64,000 nucleotides of DNA from Roseovarius azorensis (GTDB taxonomy: Bacteria; Pseudomonadota; Alphaproteobacteria; Rhodobacterales; Rhodobacteraceae). Each line of letters begins with the position of its first letter. The first letter of the stretch is position 1. The stretch lies in NCBI RefSeq assembly GCF_900109455.1, contig NZ_FOAG01000016.1, positions 1 through 64,000 of the forward strand, in the 5' to 3' direction. The notes under the pieces were generated by a model. That model saw only the letters and a list, made by a program, of their open reading frames with translations, was not told where the DNA came from and made no database searches. Positions 11,426 to 21,542 of this stretch are shown here, one piece after another. Made by a program: the position numbers and the translations under genes.

Positions 11426-12358
11426 ATGGCTGTGAACATCCTCTTCGCCGCCCACCCCGAGCGGTGGGACACATATCAGGCGCCGCTGGAAACCGCGCTG
11501 TCCAAGGCGGGCGTCGCGGCGCGCCTTTCCACCAGCCTGCCTGCCGAAGAGGTGGATTACATCGTCTATGCCCCCAACAGCGAGGTGCAGGACTTCACCC
11601 CCTTCACCCGTGCCAGGGCGGTGCTCAACCTCTGGGCCGGGGTCGAGGATGTGGTGGGCAATCCCACGCTGCGCATCCCGCTGGCGCGCATGGTCGATCA
11701 CGGGCTGACGCAGGGCATGATGGAATGGGTCACCGGCCATGTGCTGCGCCATCACCTGGGAATGGATGCGCATATCCACGGGCAGGACGGGGTCTGGCGC
11801 AAGACGATCCCGCCGCTGGCGCAGGACCGCCCGGTCACGGTGCTGGGCCTCGGCGCGCTCGGGCGGGCCTGCGCCGAGGCGCTGCGTGCCCTCGGCTTTG
11901 CCGTCACCGGCTGGAGCCGCAGCCCAAAGGACATTCCCGGCATCAACTGCCTTGCGGGGGATGCGGGCCTGCGCGACGCGCTGCGAACGGCCGAAATCCT
12001 GGTGCTTCTGCTGCCGCTGACGGCGCAAACCGAGAACCTGCTGAACACCGCAAGGCTGGCGCTTCTGCCGCGCGGCGCGGTGATCGTGAATCCGGGGCGC
12101 GGACCGCTGATCGACGACGATGCACTGCTTGACGCCCTCGACGCGGGTCATGTCGGCCACGCCACGCTCGACGTCTTCCGGGTCGAGCCGCTACCCCCCG
12201 ACCACCCTTACTGGGCGCACCCCCGCGTGACGGTGACGCCGCATATCGCCTCCGAGACCCGCCCCGACACCGCCGCCCAGGTGATCGCCGAAAACATCCG
12301 TCGCGGCGAGGCGCGAGAGCCGTTCCTGCATCTGGTGGACCGCAAGACCGGCTATTGA
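11426..12358 (+). CDS. D-isomer 2-hydroxyacid dehydrogenase, GhrA-like
   Basis: 310 residues, resembling glyoxylate/hydroxypyruvate reductase A. It would reduce glyoxylate or hydroxypyruvate with NAD(P)H in the cytoplasm. The Rossmann fold motif GLGALG begins at residue 141, and GWSRSPK ends the second strand with serine-arginine, which suggests NADPH preference. The catalytic arginine lies in IVNPGRGPLID, the glutamate in VFRVEPLP, and the histidine in VTPHIASETRP. It begins 6 bp after rodA and may be read through from the shape operon, but its role is metabolic. The exact substrate is not provable from sequence. Confidence 0.85.
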   Translation: MAVNILFAAHPERWDTYQAPLETALSKAGVAARLSTSLPAEEVDYIVYAPNSEVQDFTPFTRARAVLNLWAGVEDVVGNPTLRIPLARMVDHGLTQGMMEWVTGHVLRHHLGMDAHIHGQDGVWRKTIPPLAQDRPVTVLGLGALGRACAEALRALGFAVTGWSRSPKDIPGINCLAGDAGLRDALRTAEILVLLLPLTAQTENLLNTARLALLPRGAVIVNPGRGPLIDDDALLDALDAGHVGHATLDVFRVEPLPPDHPYWAHPRVTVTPHIASETRPDTAAQVIAENIRRGEAREPFLHLVDRKTGY

Positions 12359-12371
12359 ACGCGCCACCTGA

Positions 12372-13157
12372 CTACCTCAGACGCGGCGGTCTATCCGGGT
12401 CCATGCCGGTTGCCGCGCGCGGTTCGGGCGCTGCCGGTTGCGGCAGATCGAACCGCAGCCCCGCCGCCGCAAGACGCGCCGCCGCCGGATCATCCGCCGA
12501 CAGGAACGCCACATCAAGCGCCGCCGCCTCCAGTTCGGAAAAGATCAACACCTCCGAAACCGCCCGCGCCAGAGCGGCCCTTGCACCGGGCACTGCATCG
12601 ACAAAGCCCAGCATATGCCCCCGCGCGCCGCCTTCATAGGTCACACCCACCAGATAGGCCAGTCGCGCCAGCCCCGCCGCAGAGGCCAGCCGTGCATCGA
12701 GCGCCAGCATGAAATTCTCGGGCAACCCCCTTGGGGCCGTGAATTTCTCCGGTCGCGCCTCGATTTCCGACGGCTCCTGCCCCAGCGTCTCGGACAGCCA
12801 GTCAACAGCTTCGGGCGGGATCAGGATCGACGAGGGCGCGCCATCAAGATTGACACCAAGCCCAACCCCCTGTCCGGCCAGCAGGCTGGCGATCATCCGG
12901 CCCGAAAGCGCGGCATAGGGCACCGCCCGACCGGCAAAGACCCCCAGACGGTCTTCGCGGTCGAACACGAGGACATAGGAATGATCCGACAATTCGAACA
13001 GGTCCGGGTCGATCCTGTCACCTTCCACTTCGGATTTCAGCAGCAGATACAACTCGCTCGCCGCCAGTGTCTCATAAAAGCGCAAGCGTGCGCTCGCGTC
13101 ATCCGGGGTCGCCTCCATCTCGGCATGGGCGACATCGAGGCGCGTGAGGTCAGTCAT
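12372..13157 (-). CDS. SseB family protein
   Basis: 261 residues. The N-terminal two thirds fit the SseB N-terminal domain (FYETLAASELYLLLKSE; SYVLVFDREDRLGVFAG; YAALSGRMIASLLAGQGVGL). It is soluble with no signal peptide. The biochemical role of chromosomal SseB-domain proteins is not established. It is the last gene of a minus-strand operon pncA - uracil-DNA glycosylase - sseB, starting inside the previous gene by 8 bases, so it is translationally coupled. Confidence 0.75.
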   Translation of the reverse strand: MTDLTRLDVAHAEMEATPDDASARLRFYETLAASELYLLLKSEVEGDRIDPDLFELSDHSYVLVFDREDRLGVFAGRAVPYAALSGRMIASLLAGQGVGLGVNLDGAPSSILIPPEAVDWLSETLGQEPSEIEARPEKFTAPRGLPENFMLALDARLASAAGLARLAYLVGVTYEGGARGHMLGFVDAVPGARAALARAVSEVLIFSELEAAALDVAFLSADDPAAARLAAAGLRFDLPQPAAPEPRAATGMDPDRPPRLR

Positions 13158-13749
13158 GAATAACCCTTTGAACGGCTGCGCGTAATTCGGGCAGCACCTC
13201 GGCTTCGAACCACGGATTCTTCTTCAGCCATGCGGTATTGCGCCACGACGGATGCGGCAAGACGAAAAGACGCGGTGCATGGTCGCGCCAGCCGCGCACC
13301 GTCTCGGTCACCCCGGTCGTGACACCAAGATGATATTTATGGGCATGGCCCCCGACAAGCACGGTCAGCGCCACGTTCTCAAGGGTTTGCATGACCCCCT
13401 CATGCCAGGTGCGCCCGCAGATGCGCGGTGGCGGCAGGTCCGCGCCCTTCGCGTCGTAACCGGGAAAGCAGAACGCCATCGGCACGATCGCCACACGCGA
13501 TCTGTCGTAGAATTCCGCCTCCCCCAGCCCCAGCCAGTCGCGCAGCCGCTCGCCCGAGGGATCATCGAACGGCTTGCCCGAGCGGTGCACCCGCATCCCC
13601 GGCGCCTGACCGGCGATCAGCAGACGCGCCGACGACCGGAACCAGACCACCGGGCGCGGCGCATGCGCGGTCCGCGTGGCGGCAAAGCGGTCCGCGCAGA
13701 GACGGCAAGCGCGGATGCGCGTTGCGATATCGCCGCCCGCGTCATGCAA
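13150..13749 (-). CDS. uracil-DNA glycosylase family protein
   Basis: 199 residues. It matches a small branch of the UDG superfamily. The N-terminal C-x2-C (CRLCADRF) is followed by motif A (LIAGQAPGMRVHRSGKPFDD), a central IVPMAFCFPGYDAKG, a strand VLVGGHAHKYHLG, and the DNA-intercalation motif LPHPSWRNTAWLKKNPWF. It would be expected to act on deaminated bases, but the substrate of this branch is uncertain and the catalytic acid is not obvious. It overlaps pncA by 8 bases and the SseB gene by 8 bases. Confidence 0.78.
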   Translation of the reverse strand: MHDAGGDIATRIRACRLCADRFAATRTAHAPRPVVWFRSSARLLIAGQAPGMRVHRSGKPFDDPSGERLRDWLGLGEAEFYDRSRVAIVPMAFCFPGYDAKGADLPPPRICGRTWHEGVMQTLENVALTVLVGGHAHKYHLGVTTGVTETVRGWRDHAPRLFVLPHPSWRNTAWLKKNPWFEAEVLPELRAAVQRVIHD

Positions 13750-14338
13750 GCGTCACCCCCGCCGCCCGCATCCCCGCCTCCGCCGCCGCACCCGAACCAT
13801 CAAGGTCGATGGCGCGGCACAGATCGCGGCGCACGGTGGCGCGATAGCCATGCCATGCCGCGTCCACCGCCGAATAGTTGACGCAGAAATCGGTGGCCAG
13901 CCCGACAAAGGTCAGATCAGTCAGACCGCGGGTCTGAAGATAGCCATGCAGCCCGGTGGGCGTTTCGCGGTCATTCTCGAAAAACGCCGAATAGCTGTCG
14001 ATGCCGGGATGATATCCCTTGCGCAGGATCAGATCGGCGCGGGTCGTGTCGAGATCCTTTTGAAACGCTGCCCCGTCACTGCCCTGCACACAGTGATCGG
14101 GCCAGAGTACCTGCGCGCCATAGGGCATCTCGACCGTCCCGAACGGGGCCTTGCCGGGATGCGCCGAGGCGAAAGAAGAATGGCCCGCCGGATGCCAGTC
14201 CTGCGTCAGGATCACCGCAGGGAATTCCGCCATGAGCGCATTGATTCCCGCGACAATCTCGTCGCCGCCGGGCACGGCAAGCGCGCCACCGGGGCAGAAA
14301 TCGTTTTGCATGTCGATCACGATCAGTGCCTGGGTCAT
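13742..14338 (-). CDS. pncA: nicotinamidase PncA
   Basis: 198 residues. It hydrolyses nicotinamide to nicotinate for NAD salvage. The catalytic triad of the cysteine hydrolase fold is visible: D9 in VIDMQNDF, K107 in LRKGYHPG and C152 in [10 protein letters not shown]. Metal ligands are D47 and H49 in TQDWHPAGH, with a further histidine near PDHC. First gene of the overlapping trio with the uracil-DNA glycosylase and the SseB gene. The 106 bp upstream separates it from divergent trhO and must hold both promoters. Confidence 0.93.
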   Translation of the reverse strand: MTQALIVIDMQNDFCPGGALAVPGGDEIVAGINALMAEFPAVILTQDWHPAGHSSFASAHPGKAPFGTVEMPYGAQVLWPDHCVQGSDGAAFQKDLDTTRADLILRKGYHPGIDSYSAFFENDRETPTGLHGYLQTRGLTDLTFVGLATDFCVNYSAVDAAWHGYRATVRRDLCRAIDLDGSGAAAEAGMRAAGVTLA

Positions 14339-14444
14339 GGCGGGTCTCCTTTACCCCTCTATGGGTAGGGGGCGGGGCAATCGGCGTCAATGGCGGCGCA
14401 TTGCCCCCTTGCGGGGCGGCCTGCGCGGGCGTAAATCGCGGCCC

Positions 14445-15359
14445 ATGTATCGGATTGCCGCCCTCTACCACTTTACCCGGTTCGAAAACCCCGCCGCGCT
14501 GCGCGCACCGCTTCTGGCGCTCTGCAAGGCCGAACGGATCAGCGGCTCGCTCTTGCTGGCCCGCGAGGGGATCAACGGCACCATCGCCGGACCGCATGAC
14601 GGCATCGGCAGGGTGCTGGCGCATGTCCGCGTCCTGCCCGGCTGCGCGGATCTGGAATGGAAGGAAAGCCAGAGCGCCGCGCAGCCCTTTCGCCGGATGA
14701 AAGTGCGCCTGAAACGCGAAATTGTCACAATGGGCCAGCCCGATGTCGATCCGCGCGCGCGCGTCGGGCACTATGTCGAACCCGACCAGTGGAACGACCT
14801 GATCCGCGCGCCGGACGTGGCGGTGATCGACACGCGCAACGATTACGAGGTGGCGATCGGCACGTTTCATGGCGCGGTGGACCCCGGGACCGCCAGCTTC
14901 CGCGACTTTCCGACATGGTGGGAGAACAACAAGCACCGCTTTCACAACAAGAGGATCGCGATGTTCTGCACCGGCGGCATCCGCTGCGAGAAATCCACCA
15001 ACTACCTGCTGGGACAAGGGGTGGAAGAGGTCTATCACCTCAAGGGCGGCATCCTGAAATACCTCGAAGAGGTGCCCGAGACCGACAGCATCTGGCAGGG
15101 CGACTGTTTCGTCTTTGACGGGCGCGTATCGGTCGGGCACGGGCTAAGGGAAGGCCCGCACCTCTTGTGCCACGCCTGTCGCCGCCCGATCCTGCCCGAG
15201 GACCGCACCCGCCCCGAATACGAGGAGGGCGTCGCCTGTCATCATTGCGCGCATGAGACCAGCGACGACGACAAGGCGCGGTTCCGCGAGCGGCAAAAAC
15301 AGATGGCGCTGGCCGAAGCGCGCGGCGCGCGACATATCAAGGTGGTCCACGAGGGCTGA
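14445..15359 (+). CDS. trhO: tRNA uridine(34) hydroxylase TrhO (rhodanese-like)
   Basis: 304 residues. It is the oxygen-dependent enzyme that makes 5-hydroxyuridine at tRNA wobble position 34 (formerly YceA). An N-terminal acylphosphatase-like domain ([13 protein letters not shown]) is followed by a rhodanese domain with [15 protein letters not shown] and an active loop [11 protein letters not shown] carrying C175 and C181. The C-terminus has two C-x2-C pairs (CHACRRPI and CHHC), a possible metal site. ATG 14445 ([10 protein letters not shown]) gives the family start; the open frame runs further upstream without support. Confidence 0.92.
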   Translation: MYRIAALYHFTRFENPAALRAPLLALCKAERISGSLLLAREGINGTIAGPHDGIGRVLAHVRVLPGCADLEWKESQSAAQPFRRMKVRLKREIVTMGQPDVDPRARVGHYVEPDQWNDLIRAPDVAVIDTRNDYEVAIGTFHGAVDPGTASFRDFPTWWENNKHRFHNKRIAMFCTGGIRCEKSTNYLLGQGVEEVYHLKGGILKYLEEVPETDSIWQGDCFVFDGRVSVGHGLREGPHLLCHACRRPILPEDRTRPEYEEGVACHHCAHETSDDDKARFRERQKQMALAEARGARHIKVVHEG

Positions 15360-15457
15360 GCCCCGGACCGGCGCGCGGGCGGAGCCGCCCGATATTCGAG
15401 TATTGGCAGAACAGTGAAAGGGCAGAGCGGTCGCGTAGCCCGCCTGCGATGGCCCGC

Positions 15458-18400
15458 TCAGCCGCCGCCCTGCAACGGCATCACCTTCAGTTCCCCCTCC
15501 TGCCGCGCCTTGATGGCGAGGGCCGCGGCATGCGATCCGGCCAGCGTGGTGAAATAGGGGATCTTGTCATATAGCGCGACCGAGCGGATCTCGCGGCTGT
15601 CCTCGATGGCCTGCGCCCCCTCGGTCGTGTTCATCACCAGAACGATCTGGTCGTCCTTCATCATGTCCACGATATTGGGGCGGCCCTCATAGACCTTGTT
15701 GACCACCTCGCAAGCCATGCCATGTTCCTGCACGAACGCCGCCGTGCCGCGCGTCGCCACCAGTTCGAATCCCAGATCGACCAGCACCTGCGCCGCCTCG
15801 ACCAGTTGCGGCTGCTTGTCGGAATCCTTGATCGACACGAACACCTTGCCGCCCTCCGGCAGATCGACCCCCGCGCCCATCTGCGCCTTGAGAAAGGCGC
15901 GCGGGAACGACACGTCCCACCCCATCACCTCGCCGGTCGAGCGCATCTCGGGGCCAAGGATCGTATCGACCCCCGGAAAGCGCGCGAATGGCAGCACCGC
16001 CTCCTTGACCGAGAACCACGGCATGTTGGGATCGGCCAGCGTCATCTGATCGGCCATCGGCAGGGTGCCGGGCTTGGTATCCTTGGGATATGGGCCGCGA
16101 TAGGCAAAGTCGTCCAACGTCTCGCCCGCCATCAGCCGTGCGGCAATCGCGGCAATGGCTGAATCCGTGGCCTTGGCGACAAATGGCACTGTGCGGCTGG
16201 CGCGCGGGTTGACCTCGATCAGATAGATGTCCTCGCCCTTGACCGCGAACTGCACGTTCATCAGCCCCACGACGTTGAGCGCCAGCGCCAGCGCCTCGGT
16301 CTGTTTCTTGATCTCGGCAATGGTGGCCTCGCTCAGCGAATAGGGCGGCAGCGAACAGGCCGAATCGCCGGAATGCACACCGGCCTCCTCGATATGCTGC
16401 ATGATGCCCGCCACATGCACGCGGCGGCCATCGCAGAGCGCGTCCACATCGCATTCGATAGCGCCCGACAGATAGCTGTCCAGCAACACCGGACTGTCGC
16501 CCGAGACCACCACCGCCTCGTTGATGTAACGCTCCAGATGCGCCATGTCGCGCACGATCTCCATCGCGCGTCCGCCCAGCACATAGGACGGGCGGATAAC
16601 CAGCGGAAAACCGATCTCCTCCGCAATCGCCAGCGCCTGCGCATCGGTGCTGGCAATCCCGTTGCGCGGCTGCTTCAGACCCAGCCGGTTGACCAGCGCC
16701 TGAAACCGCTCGCGGTCCTCGGCCAGGTCGATGGCATCGGGCGTGGTGCCCAGTATCGGAATCCCCTCCGCCTCCAGCGCGCGCGCGAGTTTCAGCGGTG
16801 TCTGCCCGCCAAATTGCACGATCACCCCGTGCAGCGTGCCGTTTTCCTGCTCCTTGGTCAGGATTTCCATCACATGCTCGAATGTCAGCGGCTCGAAATA
16901 CAGCCGGTCGGATGTGTCGTAATCCGTGCTCACCGTTTCCGGGTTGCAGTTGATCATGATCGTCTCATAGCCCGCCTTGCTCAGCGAGAAACAGGCGTGA
17001 CAGCAGCAATAGTCAAACTCGATCCCCTGCCCGATCCGGTTCGGCCCGCCGCCAAGGATCACCACCTTCTTGCGGCCCGAGGGGCGCGCCTCGCATTCCA
17101 CCTCGCCCATCATCGGGGCCTCGTAGGTGGAATACATATAGGGCGTCTGCGCCTCGAACTCGGCGGCGCAGGTGTCGATCCGCTTGAACACGGCACGCAC
17201 CCCCAGGTTGGCGCGCGCCCGGCGCACCTGCCCCTCGTCCCGGCCCGTTAGCCTAGCCAGGCGCGCATCGGTAAAGCCCATCATCTTGAGCCTGCGCAGC
17301 CCCTCTTCGGTCATCGGCAGGCCGTCGCGACGGATGCGCTCCTCGGCCTCGACAATCTCTCGGATACGGGCCAGAAACCACGGATCATAGGCGGTAGCGG
17401 CGTTGATCTCGTCATCCGACAGCCCGTGGCGCATCGCCTGCGCGATGGTGCGCATCCGGTCGGGCGTCGCCACCGACAGCGCACGGATCACGGCGGCCTT
17501 GTCGGGCGCGCCCTCGATGATGATTTCGTCAAAACCGCTCAGGCCGGTTTCCATGCTGGCCAGCGCCTTTTGCAGGCTCTCGTGAATGGTCCGGCCAATC
17601 GCCATCGCCTCGCCCACCGATTTCATCGCGGTGGTCAGATGCGGCTTGGAGCCGGGGAATTTTTCGAAGGCAAAACGCGGGATCTTGGTCACTACATAAT
17701 CAATAGTCGGCTCGAACGAGGCTGGCGTCACCTTGGTGATGTCATTGTCCAGCTCATCCAGCGTATAGCCCACCGCCAGCTTGGCCGCGATCTTGGCGAT
17801 CGGAAACCCCGTCGCCTTGGACGCCAGCGCCGAAGAACGCGACACGCGCGGGTTCATCTCGATCACCACCATGCGCCCGTCGGCAGGGTTCACCGCCCAT
17901 TGCACGTTCGACCCACCAGTCTCGACCCCGATCTCGCGCAGCACGGCGATGCTGCCGTTGCGCATGATCTGATACTCCTTGTCGGTCAGCGTCAGCGCCG
18001 GGGCCACGGTGATCGAATCGCCGGTATGCACGCCCATCGGATCGACATTCTCGATGGAACAGACGATGATCGCGTTATCCGCCTTGTCGCGGACCACCTC
18101 CATCTCGTATTCCTTCCAGCCCAGCAGGCTCTCGTCGATCAGGATCTGGCTCACGGGCGAGGCATCGAGGCCCGACTTGCAGTAATGCACGTAATCATCC
18201 CGGTTATAGGCCACGCCGCCGCCGGTGCCGCCAAGGGTGAAGGCCGGGCGGATGATCGCGGGCAGGCCCACGTAATCAATCGCCGCCATGCACTCGTCCA
18301 TGTTGTTGGCAATCGTCGCCTTGGGGTTTTCCAGCCCCAGCCGGTCCATCGCCTCACGAAAGAGCTTGCGGTCCTCGGCCATCTCTATGGCCTGCCGGTT

Positions 18401-18754
18401 CGCCCCGATCAGCTCGACCCCGAATTTCTCCAGCACGCCCATGTCGGCCACCGCCAGCGCGGTGTTCAGACCCGTCTGCCCGCCCATCGTGGGCAACAGC
18501 GCGTCGGGGCGTTCCTTTTCGATGATCCGGGCGACGACCTCGGGCGTGATCGGCTCGATATAGGTGGCGTCGGCCAGTTCCGGGTCGGTCATGATCGTCG
18601 CCGGGTTGGAATTGACCAGAATGACGCGATATCCCTCTTCGCGCAGCGCCTTGCAGGCCTGTGCGCCGGAATAGTCGAACTCGCAGGCCTGTCCGATGAT
18701 GATTGGCCCCGCTCCGATGATCATGATGGATGAAATATCGGTTCTTTTCGGCAT
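15458..18754 (-). CDS. carB: carbamoyl phosphate synthase large subunit CarB
   Basis: 1098 residues. It makes carbamoyl phosphate from bicarbonate, ammonia supplied by CarA, and two ATP, for pyrimidine and arginine synthesis. Two homologous ATP-grasp halves are visible, starting at [20 protein letters not shown] and [20 protein letters not shown]. The oligomerisation region lies between, and the C-terminal MGS-like allosteric domain ([19 protein letters not shown]) ends the protein. carA is not adjacent in this window. Slightly longer than the E. coli enzyme, as usual in alphaproteobacteria. Confidence 0.97.
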   Translation of the reverse strand: MPKRTDISSIMIIGAGPIIIGQACEFDYSGAQACKALREEGYRVILVNSNPATIMTDPELADATYIEPITPEVVARIIEKERPDALLPTMGGQTGLNTALAVADMGVLEKFGVELIGANRQAIEMAEDRKLFREAMDRLGLENPKATIANNMDECMAAIDYVGLPAIIRPAFTLGGTGGGVAYNRDDYVHYCKSGLDASPVSQILIDESLLGWKEYEMEVVRDKADNAIIVCSIENVDPMGVHTGDSITVAPALTLTDKEYQIMRNGSIAVLREIGVETGGSNVQWAVNPADGRMVVIEMNPRVSRSSALASKATGFPIAKIAAKLAVGYTLDELDNDITKVTPASFEPTIDYVVTKIPRFAFEKFPGSKPHLTTAMKSVGEAMAIGRTIHESLQKALASMETGLSGFDEIIIEGAPDKAAVIRALSVATPDRMRTIAQAMRHGLSDDEINAATAYDPWFLARIREIVEAEERIRRDGLPMTEEGLRRLKMMGFTDARLARLTGRDEGQVRRARANLGVRAVFKRIDTCAAEFEAQTPYMYSTYEAPMMGEVECEARPSGRKKVVILGGGPNRIGQGIEFDYCCCHACFSLSKAGYETIMINCNPETVSTDYDTSDRLYFEPLTFEHVMEILTKEQENGTLHGVIVQFGGQTPLKLARALEAEGIPILGTTPDAIDLAEDRERFQALVNRLGLKQPRNGIASTDAQALAIAEEIGFPLVIRPSYVLGGRAMEIVRDMAHLERYINEAVVVSGDSPVLLDSYLSGAIECDVDALCDGRRVHVAGIMQHIEEAGVHSGDSACSLPPYSLSEATIAEIKKQTEALALALNVVGLMNVQFAVKGEDIYLIEVNPRASRTVPFVAKATDSAIAAIAARLMAGETLDDFAYRGPYPKDTKPGTLPMADQMTLADPNMPWFSVKEAVLPFARFPGVDTILGPEMRSTGEVMGWDVSFPRAFLKAQMGAGVDLPEGGKVFVSIKDSDKQPQLVEAAQVLVDLGFELVATRGTAAFVQEHGMACEVVNKVYEGRPNIVDMMKDDQIVLVMNTTEGAQAIEDSREIRSVALYDKIPYFTTLAGSHAAALAIKARQEGELKVMPLQGGG

Positions 18755-18939
18755 AATCGGTCCCCGGACATCTGACGTCTGCTCGCGGGATCGACCCGCG
18801 CGCGCAAATTGGTGGGGTTATAGCCATGTCATGCCCCGGCGCAAGGGGCATCGCAAAACCGGGCTGCAACGACGCTTTTGTGGGTGTGTTTTACCCGTGG
18901 CAGGCCTAAATATCGCAGCAGCACGCAAGGGGATGCGCA

Positions 18940-20064
18940 TTGCAGATTCGTTTTGACCACGGACCGACGGGGACCGCCTGCACCTTTGCACAGGCGGCGC
19001 GGCTGATCGTGGCCGAAACCCCGGCAGAGGTGCCCGCCGCTCTCGCCGCGCTGGATCAGGCCCGCACCGAGGGTCACTGGCTGGCCGGCTTCGCCAGTTA
19101 CGAGCTTGGCCATGCCCTCGAACCGCGGCTTGCATCCTGCATGCCCGCCCGTCGCCGCCTGCCGCTCCTGCAATTCGGCGCCTATGCCACACCGCGTGAC
19201 GCCGCACCGCTGGCCCCCGGCCCCGCCACTCTTGGCGATATGACCCCCGGCTGGGACCAGCCCCGCTATGGCCGCGCGTTTCAGACCGTGCATGACTATA
19301 TCTGCGCGGGCGATATCTATCAGGCCAACCTGACCTTTCCCCTGACGTTGACCGCCACCGGCAGCCCGCAGGCGCTCCATGCCGCGCTGGCGCGCGTCCA
19401 GCCGGTGCGCCACGGCGCGCTGATCGAGGCCCCCGGCCTACCCGCGATCCTGTCACGCTCGCCGGAACTGTTCTTTCGCACCCATGCCGACGGGCGGATC
19501 GAAACCCGCCCGATGAAGGGCACGCAGCCGCGTTCGCCCGACCCCGCAGAGGACGCCCGCCGCCGCCAATTCCTGCAATCGGACGCCAAGAACCGCGCCG
19601 AGAACCTGATGATCGTCGACCTTCTCCGAAATGACATCTCGCGGATCAGCCTGCCGGGATCGGTGCGCGTGCCGGAGCTATTTTCGGTCGAAACCTACGA
19701 GACGGTGTATCAGATGACCTCGCGCATAACGGCGCAGATGCAGCCGGGCACGGGCCTCTCGGACATCCTGCGCGCCCTCTTTCCCTGCGGTTCGATCACC
19801 GGCGCGCCCAAACTGCGCGCCATGCAGATCCTCGCCCAACTCGAAAACCGCTCCCGCGACATCTATTGCGGCACCATCGGCTGGGCCGCCCCCGACGGGC
19901 GGGCGGAATTCAACGTGGCCATCCGCACCCTGATGATCGAGGATGGCCGCGCCACACTCAACGTGGGCGGCGGCGTCGTCTATGACAGCACGGCGGCAGG
20001 CGAATACGAAGAGGCGCTCTGGAAGGCGCGCTTTGCCCGCGCCCTCATCCCCGCCTGCGCGTGA
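18940..20064 (+). CDS. pabB: aminodeoxychorismate synthase component I PabB
   Basis: 374 residues, chorismate-binding family. It aminates chorismate to 4-amino-4-deoxychorismate for folate synthesis. PabB-specific features are the lysine nucleophile in RPMKGTQPR (anthranilate synthases lack this lysine), AGDIYQANLT, RAENLMIVDLLRNDI, FPCGSITGAPK and the terminal VGGGVVYDSTAAGEYEE. The start is TTG 18940 preceded by AAGGGGA; a nearby ATG at 18933 is out of frame and hits a stop. The aminodeoxychorismate lyase gene (pabC) that often follows is absent here. Confidence 0.9.
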   Translation: MQIRFDHGPTGTACTFAQAARLIVAETPAEVPAALAALDQARTEGHWLAGFASYELGHALEPRLASCMPARRRLPLLQFGAYATPRDAAPLAPGPATLGDMTPGWDQPRYGRAFQTVHDYICAGDIYQANLTFPLTLTATGSPQALHAALARVQPVRHGALIEAPGLPAILSRSPELFFRTHADGRIETRPMKGTQPRSPDPAEDARRRQFLQSDAKNRAENLMIVDLLRNDISRISLPGSVRVPELFSVETYETVYQMTSRITAQMQPGTGLSDILRALFPCGSITGAPKLRAMQILAQLENRSRDIYCGTIGWAAPDGRAEFNVAIRTLMIEDGRATLNVGGGVVYDSTAAGEYEEALWKARFARALIPACA

Positions 20065-20071
20065 CGACGCC

Positions 20072-21304
20072 TCACTCCGCCGCGTGGCGCAGCCCGCCAT
20101 CCTCCCCGCAATAGAGGTAATCGCGCGTCAGCGGCACCGCATCCTGTTTCGGCGTCAGTTGAAACTGGAACACCACCTGATTGTTGAGCCGGAACGTCAA
20201 CTCGCTGGCGATCAGGTAATAGCGCCACATCCGGCAGAACCGGTCATCGTAGAGCGCGCGCACCTTGTCGATATTGGCCTCGAACCGCTCGCGCCAGTGG
20301 CGCAGCGTCTCGGCATAATGCAGCCGCCACACCTCGACATCGGCGGTGACCAGCCCGTGTCGTTCGACAGCCGCGACCGCCTCTGACATGGCCGGGCAAT
20401 AGCCGCCCGGAAAGATGTATTTCAGAATCCACGGGCTTGTCGCCCCCGGCGGTCCGGCCCGCCCGATGGTGTGAATGAGCGCGATGCCGTCCGGCGCCAG
20501 CAGCCGCCGCACGCTGTCAAAATAGGTGTCATACTGCGGCACGCCTACATGCTCGAACATGCCGACCGATACGATCCGGTCGAACTGTCCCGCGACGTCC
20601 CGGTAATCCATCAGATGAAACCGCGCCTTGTCCGCCAGCCCGGCCTTTTCGGCGCGCTGATTGGCCACCCTGTGCTGTTCCTGCGAGAGGGTGATCCCGG
20701 TCACCTGCGCGCCGAAATCCCGCGCCAGCGTCAGCCCCATGCCTCCCCAACCGCACCCGATATCCAACACCCGCATCCCCGGCTTGATCAGCAGCTTTGC
20801 GGCGATATGCGCCTTCTTGGCCGCCTGCGCCTCGTCCAGCGTCATGTCGGGGCGCGCGAAATAGGCGCAGGAATATTGCCGGTCCGCATCCAGGAACAGA
20901 TCGTACAGCTCGCCCGACAGATCATAGTGATGCGCCACATTGGCTCGCGACCGCCCCACCGGGTTGAACTGATCGAACCGCCGCTTGAGCCAGCGCAGCG
21001 TCTCCAGCGGACGCCGAAACCACGGCTGCCCCTGTGCCGCGATATTCATGATCGCCAGACTGAGAAAGCCGTAGACATCATCGCCCTCGATGGTCAGCCG
21101 GCCATCCATGTAACCTTCGCCCACCGCCATGTCGGGCGAGATCACGATCCGGCGCGGCAGGTTCTCGTCATGCAGGGTGATCGCCACCTCCGGCCCACCC
21201 GCGCCGCTGCCGTAAACCCGCGTATCCCCACCCGGAAAGGTCACGCTCAGCCGACCCTGCTTGAACAGATGGCTCAGCAACCTGTTCAGTGCCCTGGCCC
21301 ACAT
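20072..21304 (-). CDS. cfa: cyclopropane-fatty-acyl-phospholipid synthase family protein
   Basis: 410 residues. It would add a methylene group from S-adenosylmethionine to unsaturated acyl chains of membrane phospholipids. The N-terminal lipid-binding region is followed by [23 protein letters not shown] and the SAM-binding motif [20 protein letters not shown]. Family motifs [17 protein letters not shown] and [10 protein letters not shown] follow. Convergent with pabB (7 bp between stops) and divergent from aspS. A paralogue acting on another lipid cannot be excluded. Confidence 0.9.
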   Translation of the reverse strand: MWARALNRLLSHLFKQGRLSVTFPGGDTRVYGSGAGGPEVAITLHDENLPRRIVISPDMAVGEGYMDGRLTIEGDDVYGFLSLAIMNIAAQGQPWFRRPLETLRWLKRRFDQFNPVGRSRANVAHHYDLSGELYDLFLDADRQYSCAYFARPDMTLDEAQAAKKAHIAAKLLIKPGMRVLDIGCGWGGMGLTLARDFGAQVTGITLSQEQHRVANQRAEKAGLADKARFHLMDYRDVAGQFDRIVSVGMFEHVGVPQYDTYFDSVRRLLAPDGIALIHTIGRAGPPGATSPWILKYIFPGGYCPAMSEAVAAVERHGLVTADVEVWRLHYAETLRHWRERFEANIDKVRALYDDRFCRMWRYYLIASELTFRLNNQVVFQFQLTPKQDAVPLTRDYLYCGEDGGLRHAAE

Positions 21305-21465
21305 CTTTCACCCCCTTGTCGCGCGCCCACCCCGGCGCATCTCAACGGTGTCCGGAACCTGCCGTTCGGCCGGTCTATTCGGGCCTGACGGCGGGTGCAG
21401 GCGGCATTTTTACCCAAATCCCATTCTGTGTAAACGGTTTTGCCCCGGCGCCGCCCCCCGCACCC

Positions 21466-21494
21466 TTGACTTTGCCGCCCCGCCAATGTGTATC
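21466..21494 (+). promoter_or_regulatory. candidate promoter for aspS
   Basis: TTGACT (21466-21471) and TGTATC (21489-21494) are separated by 17 bp and lie 48 bp ahead of the aspS ATG. The -35 is near consensus and the -10 weak. Pattern match only. Confidence 0.4.
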
Positions 21495-21542
21495 ACCCCG
21501 GACCCGTCACACACCCCAAGGCCCCGGCCCGGAGAGCATATC

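Noticed and set aside
17426-18733. Long plus-strand frame opposite carB (and similar ones opposite rpoB at 53251-55275 and in the ABC genes)
   Set aside because: His/Arg/Gln-rich composition typical of reverse-strand readings of G+C-rich genes; no family resemblance.
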